Shown here: piece by piece, positions 1-12,183 of the stretch
Layout of the letters: each line of letters begins with the position of its first letter
Position numbering within the stretch: position 1 is the first letter of the stretch
DNA from: Anthostomella pinea
Lineage: Eukaryota; Ascomycota; Sordariomycetes; Xylariales; Xylariaceae
Length of the DNA: 64,000 nt
NCBI GenBank assembly: GCA_963556695.1
Contig: CAUWAG010000020.1
Span: 372,001 to 436,000, forward strand
Reading direction: 5' to 3'
Made by a program: the position numbers and the translations under genes
The notes under the pieces: model-generated
The model's input: the letters and a program-made list of their open reading frames with translations, nothing else
What the model was told of the DNA's origin: nothing
Databases searched by the model: none

Positions 1-1900
1 CTTTCTTGTGGCCCGTCGATTCACTCGGTTAGCACCCACTTTCCATGTGCACCAACAGCTTGAAGAACTCCCTCCACCCTCCCCCACAATCAGCAGCATT
101 TTCCTCCCCCAATCTACTCCTGCACCCTCTCACCTGTTCCACCTCCCACCACTTTCACTTCTTCTATGTTCAAATCACTGCTTCCTCTCTGGCCGCATCA
201 TCACTTCGACACTCTACCTCGTCTCGTCAACAACAATTCAACCCTGCGTTGCACGTCATCCAATCTAACTTCCGTTCACCTCGCCTGCTTCTCAATCTCA
301 CTCGCCACCGTCACTCGTCTGCCAAACAAGCCTCTTTACGAATCAATTCACGAATCTCACGACGCGTCAGCTGTAGACGCTTTCTTCAAGAACGGCGCGT
401 TGCATTCCATCTCAAGTAAGTACCAATTCCCATCACCCAGGCATCCTCCTGATCCCATGCCTCCAGTGATATGTACTCGAACGTCAACGCCCATCACAAC
501 CTCAATTCCCTCTCCCCGTGCATGATACCACCCTACCTCTCCCAGCATGCACCAAAGCCCACTCAGCCAGGTACCTTATACCTACTCTCGCCTCGCTGCA
601 GAATTTTTCTACCCCAGGCATCAACAAATACCCGCCGCACTTTCCTCCCCTTCTGCGTCAACAAACCCAGCTTCAATTCACCTTGCCCTTGCCCTGGACT
701 CTTTCCACACAAACAATTTCACCCATCTGCAATTTTGCACCTTTACCATTCAGCACTTTCAACTTCAACACCTCCCACCTGCAACACCCTTTCACCTTCA
801 TGTCTCATCCTTCCACCTTCAACGTACTTCCACCTTCATCAATCTTCCACTTCCACTTCCACTTCCACTTCCACTTCCACTTCCACTTCCACACTGGCAG
901 CATCAACACAACAACATGCAACCTCTGCACTCCAAGTTGTCCACCTCGCCGTCCCTGGACCCTGCAGCACCCGATCTCCTCGCTGCCTTCGCGCACCTAC
1001 TTTCGGCATGATTTTCTGACCCTATCACCAACAGTCGCCCACATCCATCTCTATGCCTGATCTCAGGCATGAATTGTCCGATCAGTTTTCCCAAGGTATG
1101 TTCATCAACCCTCCTTCTCCTGCGCTGCACGCCTGCGCTTCCACCTGCACACCACGCGTGCCATCTTCCCAATTCGGCAATCCATCCACACTTCGCCAGA
1201 CCTACCGCGTCAGAGCCTGACGATACTCCACCTGCGCCTTTCTGCTCGCTCCCCTCCATCCATCTTCAACCTTCATCCTTCACTTCCACTTCCACCTTCA
1301 CACTTCTACCTTCGCCTTTCCACCTTCGAGCTTCCACCATGCATCTTCCGCACTGCGCGCACAATCGCCTTGTGATTCGCAACCTGTTCACCAGCTAACT
1401 GTCGCATCCAGCTAGCCATCCATTCTTGCAACTACAATACTCAATACAAGAATTCCCCTCATGAATGAATCACCTTTCCTCAAAGTACGTTCTTGCTTAC
1501 CCCTCCTCCACTGGCAACACAGCTGACCTTTCGCACCTCCAGTTGTGCACTCGCCTTTCTCCAAGTGATACCGAATGTCCATTCAAGCAAGATACCCTCG
1601 CAGGTCCAAGGCCTCTCTCAAGTAAGTACCCTTCCTCACCCATCACCCATCACCATCCTCCATCGCCATCATGCATCACCATCCTCCATTGCCATCATGC
1701 ATCACCATCATGCATCGCCATCATGCATCACCATCACCATCATCGACCTTGATTCATCATCACCCTTCATTTACCACTACTCCTCGCCACCTTCACGATG
1801 CTAACTTGTCCATTCTTATAGTCGGAGCTCTGGTCGGCTTCGGCCGACTATCCTGTTTGGTGAGACAGACTTCGTGTGCTGTCGGGATCTCGTGATGGAG
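1..1900. other. Pyrimidine-rich low-complexity region, no recognised gene
   Basis: The plus strand is dominated by C and T, with runs of CTTCCA, CACCAT and CATCAC. Open frames exist in all plus frames but their translations are Ser/Pro/His/Thr-rich and match no family I know. Good fungal splice donors are present, notably GTAAGTACC preceded by TCTCAA at both about 411 and 1617, and a plausible acceptor TTATAG ends at 1820. This could be the spliced 5' untranslated region of a gene, a non-coding transcript, or simple composition bias. I cannot assign a coding function. Confidence 0.5.
844..893. repeat. Hexanucleotide microsatellite (CTTCCA)n
   Basis: About eight near-perfect tandem copies of CTTCCA. 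A shorter imperfect run of the same theme (CTTCCACTTCCACC) occurs near 1280-1300. Confidence 0.9.
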
Positions 1901-1984
1901 TGGCTGGGCCTCACGAACAAGTTTGGTTAGGGGCTCCATTTGGTGTGCACTTGTGTCGAGCCTCTTCCATCCTCCACTTTCCAG

Positions 1985-2715
1985 GGACTCGGCGGCCTCT
2001 CCACATTGTGCCTAAAAACACCCTGTGCGAAGCCCAACCTTGTCTGGCTGACGTGTGATGCCTTCCTCGCAGTCCGTTGTCGGCAGCCTCTACCCATTGT
2101 GCCTAAAAACACCCTGGGTAAGCCTCAACCGCCTCGGCCGGGTTAGATGACGAACCACGAAACAACCAAAAGTCACGGGGCCGCGATATTCCATGCACCG
2201 CGGCACAGGAACAACTCCGGTCTCGTGCGCCCAGCAACCTCTCTGGAAGGCGGCCGCTTCCCGATTGTGCCTAGAAACACCCTCGGGTACGCCCAACCCC
2301 TTTGAGCGCGCTGAATTATACACTCCACACACCAAGCAACCGATGCGAGACGTGATCCGTGCACTCGATCTTTCCTCCCACGGACCCCCTGCCCCGGCAG
2401 TCCTCGAGGCGATGGGCCACTACTTCCTCTTGAGCCTAGAAACTCTCGCAGGGTAGTCTCCCCCATCGTCGACAGTTCTGATTACGGATGACCCACGAAC
2501 AACAAACAACCACCCCAGCAGTCCCAGGGACGTGCGACCCCACCCTATTGCCTCTCACAGCTCTCAGCGGTGACTACTCGCACGTTCCGACAAACTGTGT
2601 TTTGGATGATACATATTGGCGGGCAATTTTCATCATCTGACTACCCCGTATCCCCGGCAGTCCCGATGCGTGGCGCGGTCTCTCCCTATTGTGCCTAGAA
2701 ACACTCTCAGGCGCA
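1985..2715. repeat. Array of degenerate repeats with a shared core
   Basis: A core close to YATTGTGCCTARAAACAC recurs at about 2004, 2095, 2263 and 2687, with weaker copies near 2430 and 2545. The spacing is irregular, about 90-170 bp. Several copies are preceded 30-50 bp upstream by a GGCAGTCC-like block and followed by a GGATGACCCAC-like block, so the repeat unit is larger than the core. Copies differ by scattered substitutions and indels. On the minus strand the core reads GV(F/S)RHN in several copies, but no long shared frame links them. Confidence 0.7.
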
Positions 2716-2741
2716 GAATCACCACCCGTTGACAGAATTGT

Positions 2742-3569
2742 TTGGATGACCCACTCCACATCTTCACAAGTTCAGGCTGTTGTGGACCTGCAACTTTCGA
2801 AGAGCACCTTATTGGCAGCTTGAACCTTCACCGGATCGCTGTTGCAACAAACGTGCGGCGAAAACCCATAACAAACACACACTTTTCCCTTCGTCGACCT
2901 CGCCTCGCGCGCAGCGTCTTCGTCGGTTCTGGAGCGGCAGTGGCGACCTTCGGGTTGTTTGCTGTCGGGTTGGCGGCGGGCCTCCAGGAGCTTCGTCGCT
3001 GGCGCTGGCTGAGAAACAGTTGGACTCCCGCGCTGGTGACGAATCTCAACCCTTTCTTGTCCTTGTGGCACTTGTATCAGCTGAGTTCCTTCTGCATTCC
3101 TTTCCATTTGACACTGAATGATCCATCCACTAACATCTCGACTGGTGACGATAGCCAGCTTCAAATCCTTCGGGATCACTTTTTTCATTGTGTGCATCAC
3201 TGTACGTGGTGCCATGAAGAAGAAACCCACTGCCATCGCCATCATCATCCACATCCCCCATGGCACTGTTATCTGATCATGGTGTTCGTTTGGCTGTCCG
3301 GCCTTGCTGATGTATTTGTTCGAGCTATATGTGCCGATGCCTTCGTCCGTTCAATCGTTTGCTCAATCGATCGATCGTTCGTTCGACGGTCGTCCGTCCA
3401 TTCGAGTTGCGGGTATCTCCGTCACACAAGAGAAGCTGGCAGAGTCCAAGTCCCTGCGTCCGCGATCCTGCCCTGGCGTCGCCACCCTCCCCTGAGAACC
3501 ACCTGCGAACAGTTCACCAAGACCCCGAACCCAGGGATGAAGCCCAATAAAATCGCTTCGATATTCTAG
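2742..3569 (+). other. Overlapping unassigned open frames, doubtful
   Basis: A 275-codon frame on the plus strand overlaps a 164-codon frame on the minus strand (2772-3266), whose first residues form a Met-rich hydrophobic stretch that could be a membrane helix. Neither product resembles a family I recognise, and the plus product is His/Arg/Cys-rich without a repeating motif. At most one can be real; both may be chance. Confidence 0.15.
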
Positions 3570-3700
3570 TCTCTGTCTATGCCAAGTGACCGTAAGAAGG
3601 GTATACATACATTCAAGGCACGCTATTAACCAAACCTTCCATCATATCTATCGTCAATAACCGAAGAGCACCGCTCTGCCCCGCCGCTGCCGTTGCGACT

Positions 3701-5489
3701 CTATAACGGGCTCCCATGCCCCTTTGGCCTGCCGCCCCACGCGCCCTGCTCCTTCGTAAGCGTCATCTTGCGCGTCGTCGTGCCACTCTCGACATCCGTC
3801 AACGTGCCAATACGCACGAGCTCGACGTCGCTGGAGTCGCGGCTGTGATGTGGCGCGTAGGGGTCCTGACGATGGCCCCCGACAGGATCGACGAGCACCG
3901 TCCACTCCTGCTTGACCTTGATCTTGTTTATACTGTTGAGGTTGCCGTTGCCGTTGCTGCAGCTCTGCAGGTGTGCAGTCGTGGAGTGACCAAAGGTGCT
4001 GCCGTAGTTGGACTTGCCGTGGCCCCGGGTGGTGCCGAAGACGCGCGGGAAGGCGAGCGAGAAGAGCGAGCGGATGGCGGGCATGCAGGCGCAGATCACG
4101 CCGATGGGCACTTCGATCGTGGACCAGTAGCCTACTTCGACGTAGTCCTCTGTTGGGGATGGCCCATCAGTATGTGGGTATTCAGGGGGATGGCATTGGC
4201 ATTGGGAGTAGGAGCTTACGGGTCAGGTTGCTGGTCTTGCCGAATATGATGAGAGAATGCAGCCGCACAACGCTGATAACGGTGATACTAGGCATGAGCA
4301 TTAGCGGATGCCTTCGTTCGTCAATGGGATGTAAAAGGGCGCCTTACAAGAGACCGACGGCAAACATGGCCACGATCTGGAGCTTCTTCCTCATGGACAT
4401 GGAGAGCATGAACAGCTCAGGCATGGGCAGCAGAATGACCGCCAAGTCCAGCGTGATGTTGATGGCCGCGGCAGACCAGCCCAGTATGTTGATGTTGAGG
4501 CATTCCCGCGTGCCGTGGAACGTGCCGTCCCAGAAGAGCCACGCGCCGGGGATGGGGTCGCACTGGAAGATGAGGAGGAAGTCGTAGGTCAGGGCGTAGG
4601 TCAGGTTGGCGGCGATCAGGGTCCACGTGCAGATTTTGAACGACTTCTTGGGGAAGACCTTGAGGTAAAAGAAGAGGATTGACACCTTCGTCAGAGCGAG
4701 CGCAGTGATATATAATATCTCGTCGAAGAAGTACAACTGTGTACTTGGTGATTAGTAGGTGCAAACGAATCAGGGGCCGGCGGTTGAACTCACATGAAGG
4801 ATCTCTTCTATGTCGTCAAATGACACGTTCCACATGTCCAAGCCAAGGCCATGTTGTGATACTACAAGCTTGTCAGAACCCCTTTCAATGACAGTTACCA
4901 GTGCGACTTACGAGGAATCGACAGGGCCTGCAAGGGAATCATAAACAACATAACAAAGCACATGGCAGTGTCGTCCCAATCCCACATTCGTGAGCCGACG
5001 AATCTCGCGAGGCACCGGAGGCAAAAGGCTAGCAGCCCCAGGGCTCCAAAGACGATGGCCAAGATGTATACCAACGATCTCCTGTCTTCGCCTACAACCC
5101 CGCAAAAGTCGGACGAAAACTTCTTGGTAGCTGTGTGCCATGTTAGTTATAACGACGACTCGGCGTTGAAGTTGGTTGGGCAGTCCTTGCTCACCTAACT
5201 GGTCACGAATACCGCAGCTCGCCGTCACACACTCGGTTATCTGACCCAGCAGCTTGGTGTTTGTGCAGACGCATGCCTGGTCCAGGGGCGACGAACATGT
5301 CGAGTTGGCTGTTTGCGTGATAATACATGTCAACTGCGATGTTCGATTAGCCCGCCGTTCGAGTTCCAAAGCAGAAGACATCGGAAGACTCACACCACAA
5401 TCCGGGACCTTTGTCAAGTCGACATCAGCCGTGGCTACCGCTGGCAGTAGGGCACATAGGCCAAGGGCCAAGACAGAAAGGGATCGCAT
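3701..5489 (-). CDS. CFEM-domain PTH11-like integral membrane receptor
   Basis: Seven exons (5394-5489, 5195-5333, 4912-5130, 4794-4861, 4348-4736, 4220-4287, 3701-4149) join in frame to 475 aa. After a signal peptide comes a CFEM domain whose eighth cysteine (SSDFC) is supplied by exon 3. The rest is a rhodopsin-like seven-helix fungal domain with typical motifs (WDWDD, HGLGLDMW, LTKVSILFFYLKVF, VGYWSTIEVPIGVICACMPAIR) and a hydrophilic tail. Family members such as Magnaporthe Pth11 sense surface cues at the plasma membrane, and CFEM domains elsewhere can bind haem. All introns have GT-AG ends. The start is chosen because a clean signal peptide follows it. The ligand is unknown. Confidence 0.9.
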
Positions 5490-8400
5490 GGTGACCCCGA
5501 AGAAGGAAGGATTGCGAACTCCTCTGCTAAGAACGATTGACTAGCGGAGGATATATATATTAAACAGATTCATATATACAGAGATGGCAAAAATGAATGA
5601 CGGGCGCCATACGGAGACGCATACGACGGAAAAAGGAAGCAAAGGTGTAATAGAGCACGAAGGAGGCTACGATGACCTTGTTTTGTAAGAAGCTGTGTTG
5701 GGTCTAAGCTGTAGCCTGTGTCACAGTGTCAGTCGGGGATGCGTCGGCAAGACCATATCGGCCTTGGGCCCCGCGGGGAGCTGGGCGGGCAGAAGATAGT
5801 GGTACGTAAGAGGGTGCAAGTGCAGAAGCCCTGCAGAAGCGTCGAGAAGGGCAACATACCCGCATGCTCGGCATGAGGGCCCAGGGGCGGCTCCGGGAGC
5901 AGACTGCCACAAGGTGTGGGTGTCATCCCGGCAGCTCGGGGGGTCCGTACTGTAATATACGCCAGGGTCGCTCCAGAAGCAGAGTCCAGACGACACAAGG
6001 GGCGCGCCGAATCAGAAGCGGCCATACCAGACTCCCCCGACGTCGACGCAACACTCCTCCCAGCCTTGTGGGACGCGAAGTCTGAGACCCCTCGTGGGAC
6101 CCCTGCATTGCTGACGGCTAGGCTCGAAACGCCAGTCTTCCCGATGCTCAGCTGCTTCCCCGAGATGGCAGATGGCCTGGCCCTAGGAATAACGCTAGTG
6201 ATGCCACTCAGGTGTCGCGGACTGTCGCAGAGGACACCTGCCGCCATCATGCCATGTTGTCTGATTCGCATTATCTCTGCAGGTCCGCTGGGTGTAGGCC
6301 GGGGCAACATTTCGTTTCAGCCGACCTGTCCCGCCTGCCCGCCTCAGCTGCCCGCCTGTTGCAGCGTGAGTGGTCGGTATACCAGAACTGCCAGAGTTGC
6401 GATTGGCTGCTCACGATGCAGCCATTTGACCATTAGACCATTGGACCATTGGCTGGATCGGGGAGATGTGCACATGTGACATTGGGCCGTCTGCATACGA
6501 TTATCGACGAACATGCATGATGTGATGAATATGCAGATGCAGATGCAGATGCAGATATCCATGGATGTTGATGCGGTGGAAAAGGAGGCTTACAAGTTAT
6601 AACTTATTACAGTCACACTCGCGAGACTCGGCAGGTCTTGGCCACCACTGGCGGTGGAGACGCGGCGCCTTTCGGTGCTTCCACCGGTGTACCAAAGTAC
6701 CTTACCTACCTTATTGACTTGTGAAGGCATTGACCGAATCAGCAGTTTTCTCGAAGTCCCCTTGTTGAAGTTGGCCGGTTCTGACCGGACCAGTTCTAAA
6801 CGAGGGCGACAGTGTCGAAAACGGGTAAGCACTGCCAAGCCTGGATACCTAGGTACCTAGCCTGGCTGGGCGATGGACCTAACCATAGGTGGTAACCAAC
6901 AACTGCCGATCAGTTTAGCCGTTTTAACCAAGATTGCATCAAGATTCAAGGGGATACCTAGGTAGGTAGTCCTATCACCGTCCAGCGGCAGCAACAATGC
7001 TCTCGCAGTGTCGTCGCTTTACCAATTCCCATCGAGCGCGAGATAGATGAAAGAGTCTGTGAGGCTTGAGCTCCCCCGGGCCCGAGGTCGTCTGGTTGTG
7101 CGCACATGGGTGAAGCTGCTGATGGTTGCCCGTTCCTGTCGCCCGACATGAGCATATGCACCATGGATCCGCGTGGGTCGCCGGCCCTGCTGCTGCATTG
7201 AGAGGGAAGGGTAAACCAGCTGCATCAGGTCGGCCTAGACTGTCAGGCTGTCAGACTGCCAGACTGTCTGTGTGACAGCATGCCCGATTCGGAGGAAGGG
7301 GACGGGACGAAGACCAAGACCAAGACGAAACGGAGTGACACCAGCATTTGGCTAGCGCAGGTCCTCCCGTCGTGACTCGTCCGACCTCGGGACGTCCTTC
7401 GCTCGATCGGCCCCTTCCGGAAATATTCCCCGGGCCTTGGCACGGACTCCAGACTGCCAGGGGAGCTTGGGCCACCTGCAGTTGACCCAGCCCAGTGTCC
7501 ACTATAGTACGACGTTTCACCACCACATGCATCCATCCATGCCATCTTCGTGTTACTGTTACTCACAGGTACGCGTATGATGCCGAGGTGCCCTCTCTCA
7601 ATACTACCATATGAATAACGGAACAGAAGAAGAAATCTTCCTTGAAACCCACTCTGCGACTCCAGTCTCCAGCCTCTCACATACTCCCTCAATTTCTCCA
7701 ATCACTGGCACGACCTGTGCAGTACTAGAAGTCTAAAACCTGGCCGTCAACCGCTCGTGTTCACAGTATGGTTCCTCCCTTCTCTGCCCCACTTTGCTGG
7801 ATATCCTTCCGCTGCCCTCCGCAGTCTGGTAGCCTCGGCAGAACCGTCACGCTTTGAGCACAGTAGCAGGAGGTAGCTTCGCGACGCCGTTGTTCTATCC
7901 GCTCATGCTTCACCTTAGTTCTGTTGCGCCATTCGCCTAGTGCCGATCGACCATCGGTAGTGTCTGCGGAACGGCCCATTCTGTGACCATGGTAGTTCGT
8001 CAAGTTCATGGACTACCCTTGGCGTGGCTTTGGTGAGACCGCCAACGGGTAGCGATGCGCTTTTAGCAGAGCGATCGCGAGCTTCATTCCATATGAATGC
8101 GTCGTAGGGACTGCTGAATACGAGGAACCAGGCGTTAAAGGCATGGCGACATTTTTGGTCTGATACACGGCCAGTCCTGCATGAATGCTTTTTCGCTCTC
8201 TTAGTCCGCTCATCACTCTCGAAGCCTTGTCCTAGGGCTGACACGACCGAGACACAGCCAGGAGACACCCATGTAAGAACCTTCACCAGCAGATATATAC
8301 GGTTTGTGTCCTCGTACTTGTCTGCCTGCTACTGACTGCTGCTCATTCGGCTTGACATGGTGGCTCACGAGAATGGTGTGCCAGCCAGGTCTCGCCGGTT

Positions 8401-9589
8401 ACAAAAAATGCCTGAAGAGCGTCCACCGCATCGGCAGCACTCGTTCACACCAGAAACCCAAGGTGTGCCACGGGCCGTGAAGTTCATGAATTGCTCACGA
8501 TAATTTCCTACAGATGCAGAGGAGTTGACGCTGCGCCCTCGAGCTTTCGATCTTGGGATTTTGTCGTCTATCTGCCTGATGCTTGCGCCCTTGTTCAGCA
8601 TCTCGATACTCGCCTGAAGATAGACGCACCGTGGTCTGTATATCGACTAAAACGTGACAATGCATAGGCCGTTAACTCGCCGAGGAAACTCATCAAGTCG
8701 CCGGATGAGCGGCTAAGGGAACATCAGCTCTCCTGCTGTAAGGCGTCGTTTATCTCAACCCCAGGTCATTCATCTCATATTATAGGTAGTGTTCCTGGTC
8801 TCACAGGTATTCCGGCCTCTATATGGAAGGAGAGCTCCTGAGAGCAGAATGGCTACTGATTAGCTGACTGACTTGTGCATACTGACGTAGGGTCTCGCCC
8901 GAGCTCGAATAAGAAACGAAGCAATACAACGCCAGCACAGTTTCGTAGATACGAGATCCTTGGACAAGTCTGGAGGATATCACAGGTAATCACCGTCCTT
9001 TGCTATCCAGGGGTATGTCTCGCAGTAGTCCACCTGCATAGCTAGCAACTGGTGGGTCTTCTATGCGGCAGGACATGCCACATACTGTAATGACTTAACA
9101 TGATACAAGTGACCTGTCACGCTGTTCAGACGCCAACCAAAACATTGAGCTTGCTGCCAACGCCAAACGAATCTGTGCTGATCTTCCAGCTGTGAAGTAC
9201 CGGCCCGATGGCGCCGGGGCTTACACAGCCTGTCAGCGATCTTGTCACTTTCAAGAGAAGGACTTCCGCATTTTCAGTCCCGTGATTCAGCTGCCTATTT
9301 CGCGGCTGGGTCAATCAAAGGTTTTGGGGAGAGGCGGGCGGTGGCTTTCAATTTCTCTTGTTCTCTGTGAGGACTGAACGTTTCCTGCAGGGACTGATTG
9401 TTGCCCACGTGTGAGTCTGTAGTTGACTACGTAGCGAGCATCTTCATGGTGAAAGACTCGGCTCTGCGCTCCCAGATATGGAAGGTCATAAAGGTCATAG
9501 ATTGCTTTCATGCGATTTTTGATGTTTCTTTGCCTGTTCCTGGTGGACGCAACTGATGCCAATGAACCCTCAGATATGAATATAGCGGC
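5490..9589. other. 4.1-kb intergenic region without a supported gene
   Basis: No open frame here gives a product with family motifs, a convincing hydrophobic pattern or conserved splice structure. The longest (minus, about 5729-6310) is a mixed-composition frame. The region has an ATGCAG microsatellite at 6531 and several CCTAGGTA-like short palindromes near 6845-6970. It includes the upstream region of the CFEM receptor and the downstream region of the xylanase. Confidence 0.6.
6531..6554. repeat. Microsatellite (ATGCAG)4
   Basis: Four perfect tandem ATGCAG units in intergenic DNA. Confidence 0.95.
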
Positions 9590-10327
9590 CTAGTGACTGA
9601 GCGCCGTGATACTGACCGAGCCACCCGCCGAGTTATACCCCTCCGTCGCCATAACCTCCAGATTATACGTTCCCATGCTCAGCCCAGCATTCTTCCACGC
9701 CGCGAAGTGGTTCGCCAGCGTGATCGTGCCGCTGCTTCGTGTCGAAGTGCGCACAGACTTGACTTGCTTGAAGGTCGCGGTGCCCTCGATGGAAGGCTCG
9801 TTGGTGCGGGTGTTGATCAGGATGTTGTAGGTCCCGCCGTCGGTAGAGACGGTGGATATCTGGCCGCCGCTGGGCGCGATGTTGTAGTTCTCGATGACGT
9901 ACCATTCGACGAGGGGGCTGGTGGTCCACCCGTACAGGGCGAGTGTCACGGTGCCGGATGAGGCGCTGAAGGAGCCGGAGTAGGTCACGGCACTGGGAGA
10001 TTGTTATTAGCACTCGGCATGATGAAGATGTTCGTATGTAGAATCTCACTTGGCGTTTCCAGGATTCCAGCCTTTGCCGACAACGAAGTCGGAGGCACCG
10101 GAGAATGTCACGGTGTACGGACCGGTTGAGCTCGGGGAGTAGTTCACGCTCCCGCTGCCGGTGGTGTAGTCTGTCGAATAGCTCTGGCGCTTGGTGAGGT
10201 TGGACTCGAGCTCCCCAAGATCGAAATTGATCTCGGGAAAGTTGGCTGCGAAGTCGCCATCCAGAGGGACGGCGAGCGACGCGGTAGCGGCAGCGAGTGC
10301 GAGAGCGATGGAAGTGAAGGAGACCAT
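9590..10327 (-). CDS. Endo-1,4-beta-xylanase, glycoside hydrolase family 11
   Basis: Two exons (10050-10327 and 9590-9992; 57-nt GT-AG intron) encode 226 aa. Residues 1 to about 20 form a signal peptide and a KR pair at 46-47 suggests propeptide cleavage, so the mature secreted enzyme starts near Gln48. The GH11 beta-jelly-roll signatures are present: DFVVGKGWNPG, then PLVEWYVIENY with the nucleophile Glu122, and TEGYNSAGGSVSI with the acid/base Glu210. It hydrolyses internal beta-1,4 bonds of xylan with retention, outside the cell. There is no carbohydrate-binding module. An in-frame ATG lies 12 codons upstream, but the chosen Met directly precedes the signal peptide. The promoter carries a TATA box and a Xyr1/XlnR-type motif, as expected for a xylan-induced gene. 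Confidence 0.95.
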
Positions 10328-10382
10328 GATGGCGGCTTGGATGAGCGTCGTTGATGATTCCACTCGGGGGATTTACCTTGGC

Positions 10383-10389
10383 TTTTATA
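10383..10389 (-). promoter_or_regulatory. TATA box of the GH11 xylanase gene
   Basis: TATAAAA on the minus strand, 56 nt upstream of the chosen ATG, a usual spacing for a strongly induced fungal secreted-enzyme gene. Confidence 0.6.
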
Positions 10390-10471
10390 CAATTCTCCGT
10401 CCCCAGGCAATACGTCCCTAGAATATGAGGACAAATGAATCTCCCACATCAGGATGAACTTCTCAACATCT

Positions 10472-10478
10472 TTTAGCC
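10472..10478 (-). promoter_or_regulatory. Candidate Xyr1/XlnR binding site (GGCTAAA)
   Basis: GGCTAAA on the minus strand about 145 nt upstream of the xylanase ATG matches the GGCTAA/GGCTWW core bound by the xylanolytic activator Xyr1/XlnR. A CTGGGG (CreA-type SYGGRG) lies closer to the gene at 10401-10406 on the same strand. Assignment rests on motif match and the neighbouring gene. Confidence 0.5.
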
Positions 10479-10489
10479 GCTGCTCTGCG

Positions 10490-12183
10490 AGCATTCGTGG
10501 AAGATCTCGCCATGGCTACGCGATGCGGCGGCAATCCCAAATCTATCTGGCGCATGATTCGTACTAGATTGAAAATACGGGGAGACGGGGCAGACATCCA
10601 TGTGCCTATAATCCACGTATTATGAGAAACATGACATAGGCTAAATCAACAGTTGCCTCAACTCGAACTAAATAGTCTCAGGGCTGGTATAATAGGTTCC
10701 AATTGTTTACAGGATAATGAGGACGCGCAACCGGGTCAACTGTTTGTTCAAACGACGTCGCCAGCCTCGGAGAGCTTGCCTCCATAAAATTATCAAGGTA
10801 TACATTATAACGTTTTATAGCCTCGTACCGGCAACTACGTCGGAACGATGAAACCAGAAAGCCGGATCAAATGTCACGTAATCAAGCCCGAGCATATCAG
10901 CTCAGATATGACCCGTGACGTGTCACGTCGACAACATCATCTACCGAGCTGTGAATGTCTGCGATGCTAGTAAACTTGTTCAAGGAAGCGGCAACGTCCC
11001 TGTACCCCATACTTCGTCGTCCGGATCGTCCAAGATGCCCGGCATTCATGAGTGCCCTACATGGGGTAGTGTGGGGAGATGCGCGCTATTCATCCCAACA
11101 AGCAACGTCAAACAGCCTGGACGACAGCTTCTTTTCCCGAGCTTTCAAAGTGGATAAATAGATTGTTACTTGCGCACTGAAAGATGCCGCAGTGCAGAGA
11201 AACATATAATATTTGCACACGAAAAATTCCCCTGGATGGATAGGGAGCAAAGTTAGGTTCAGTGCCTTTGGCTATCAGATCAAAGTATTGAATAATTACA
11301 CTGAGTGAGGTCCAGAAACGGGCTATCGAGCAATCGGGAATCGGGATGACAGATGTGGACCGGTCCGATCTCCGTTTCCGCTTTGGAGGTGCTGCGGAGC
11401 GGAGCATTAACGTCCGTGTGCGTGTGTGCGAGTCCTGAGGGGCATCTGCGATGTATATCACTCATTATGCTGCATCGGTAGCTGATGTACGACATGCGGC
11501 TTCAGCGAGGACAGAGAAGGCGTGCGCCAACATGTCGCTCGCCGGCCTGCTAGCAGTGTGGGCGCGGCGCGGCGTGCGCAGGGGGTTCGACTTCGGGGGC
11601 GGACGGGTTCCTCCGACGGGCCGCTCCCGTCTGCTGTGGTATCCCCTCTCCGAAGCCACAAACGCCTTCCGCTGTCTGGTACCCAACGGCCCGTGGTCCC
11701 ACGCGGGGGATTGACGCCACCGAAAGCCCCCTGATTACGTTATCGCGGATTACAGCTGGAATGCTCGATACGGCCCCGTTCGTTCGTCGGGTCGTCCTGT
11801 CACATTAGGGAGGCGCGGCGCTGCGCTGCGCGGTTGGTGTGCGATTGGATGTCAAACTTCAATTTCACACCTGCAGTCGAGTCTCGGGAACACTTCCATG
11901 TCTGACGTGGTAGACGCTTGTATTAATGTAGAGAGCTCCTCTTGAGAGCTTAGGTCATGAGACAATTGATCTTCGGTATTGAATTGACTATTGCTGCACG
12001 CTGCTCACAGCTGCTCCGACAACTCCATGTAAATGCAAGGGAATCTAAGATACAAGACAAACGTCGCAGAGACCTCCGTCTGGTCACTCACCATAGGTAA
12101 GTTCACTGCTTCAAAACGGGTTATCAACTGACATATAAAACAACATCCACTGTGCCAGACGCCACGCGCGCCAAACGATCATA
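10490..12183. other. Intergenic region without a supported gene
   Basis: This contains the far upstream region of the xylanase gene and the downstream side of the acyltransferase gene. Short open frames on both strands show no family features. Around 10905-10930 there are closely spaced GTGACG/TGTCACG palindromic motifs of CRE-like appearance. Confidence 0.5.

Noticed and set aside
5729..6310. 193-codon minus-strand frame
   Set aside because: Overlaps a plus-strand frame of similar size; composition is mixed and no domain or splice structure supports it.
9593..9961. Long plus-strand frame opposite the xylanase exon 2
   Set aside because: Antisense shadow of the GH11 coding sequence in GC-rich DNA.
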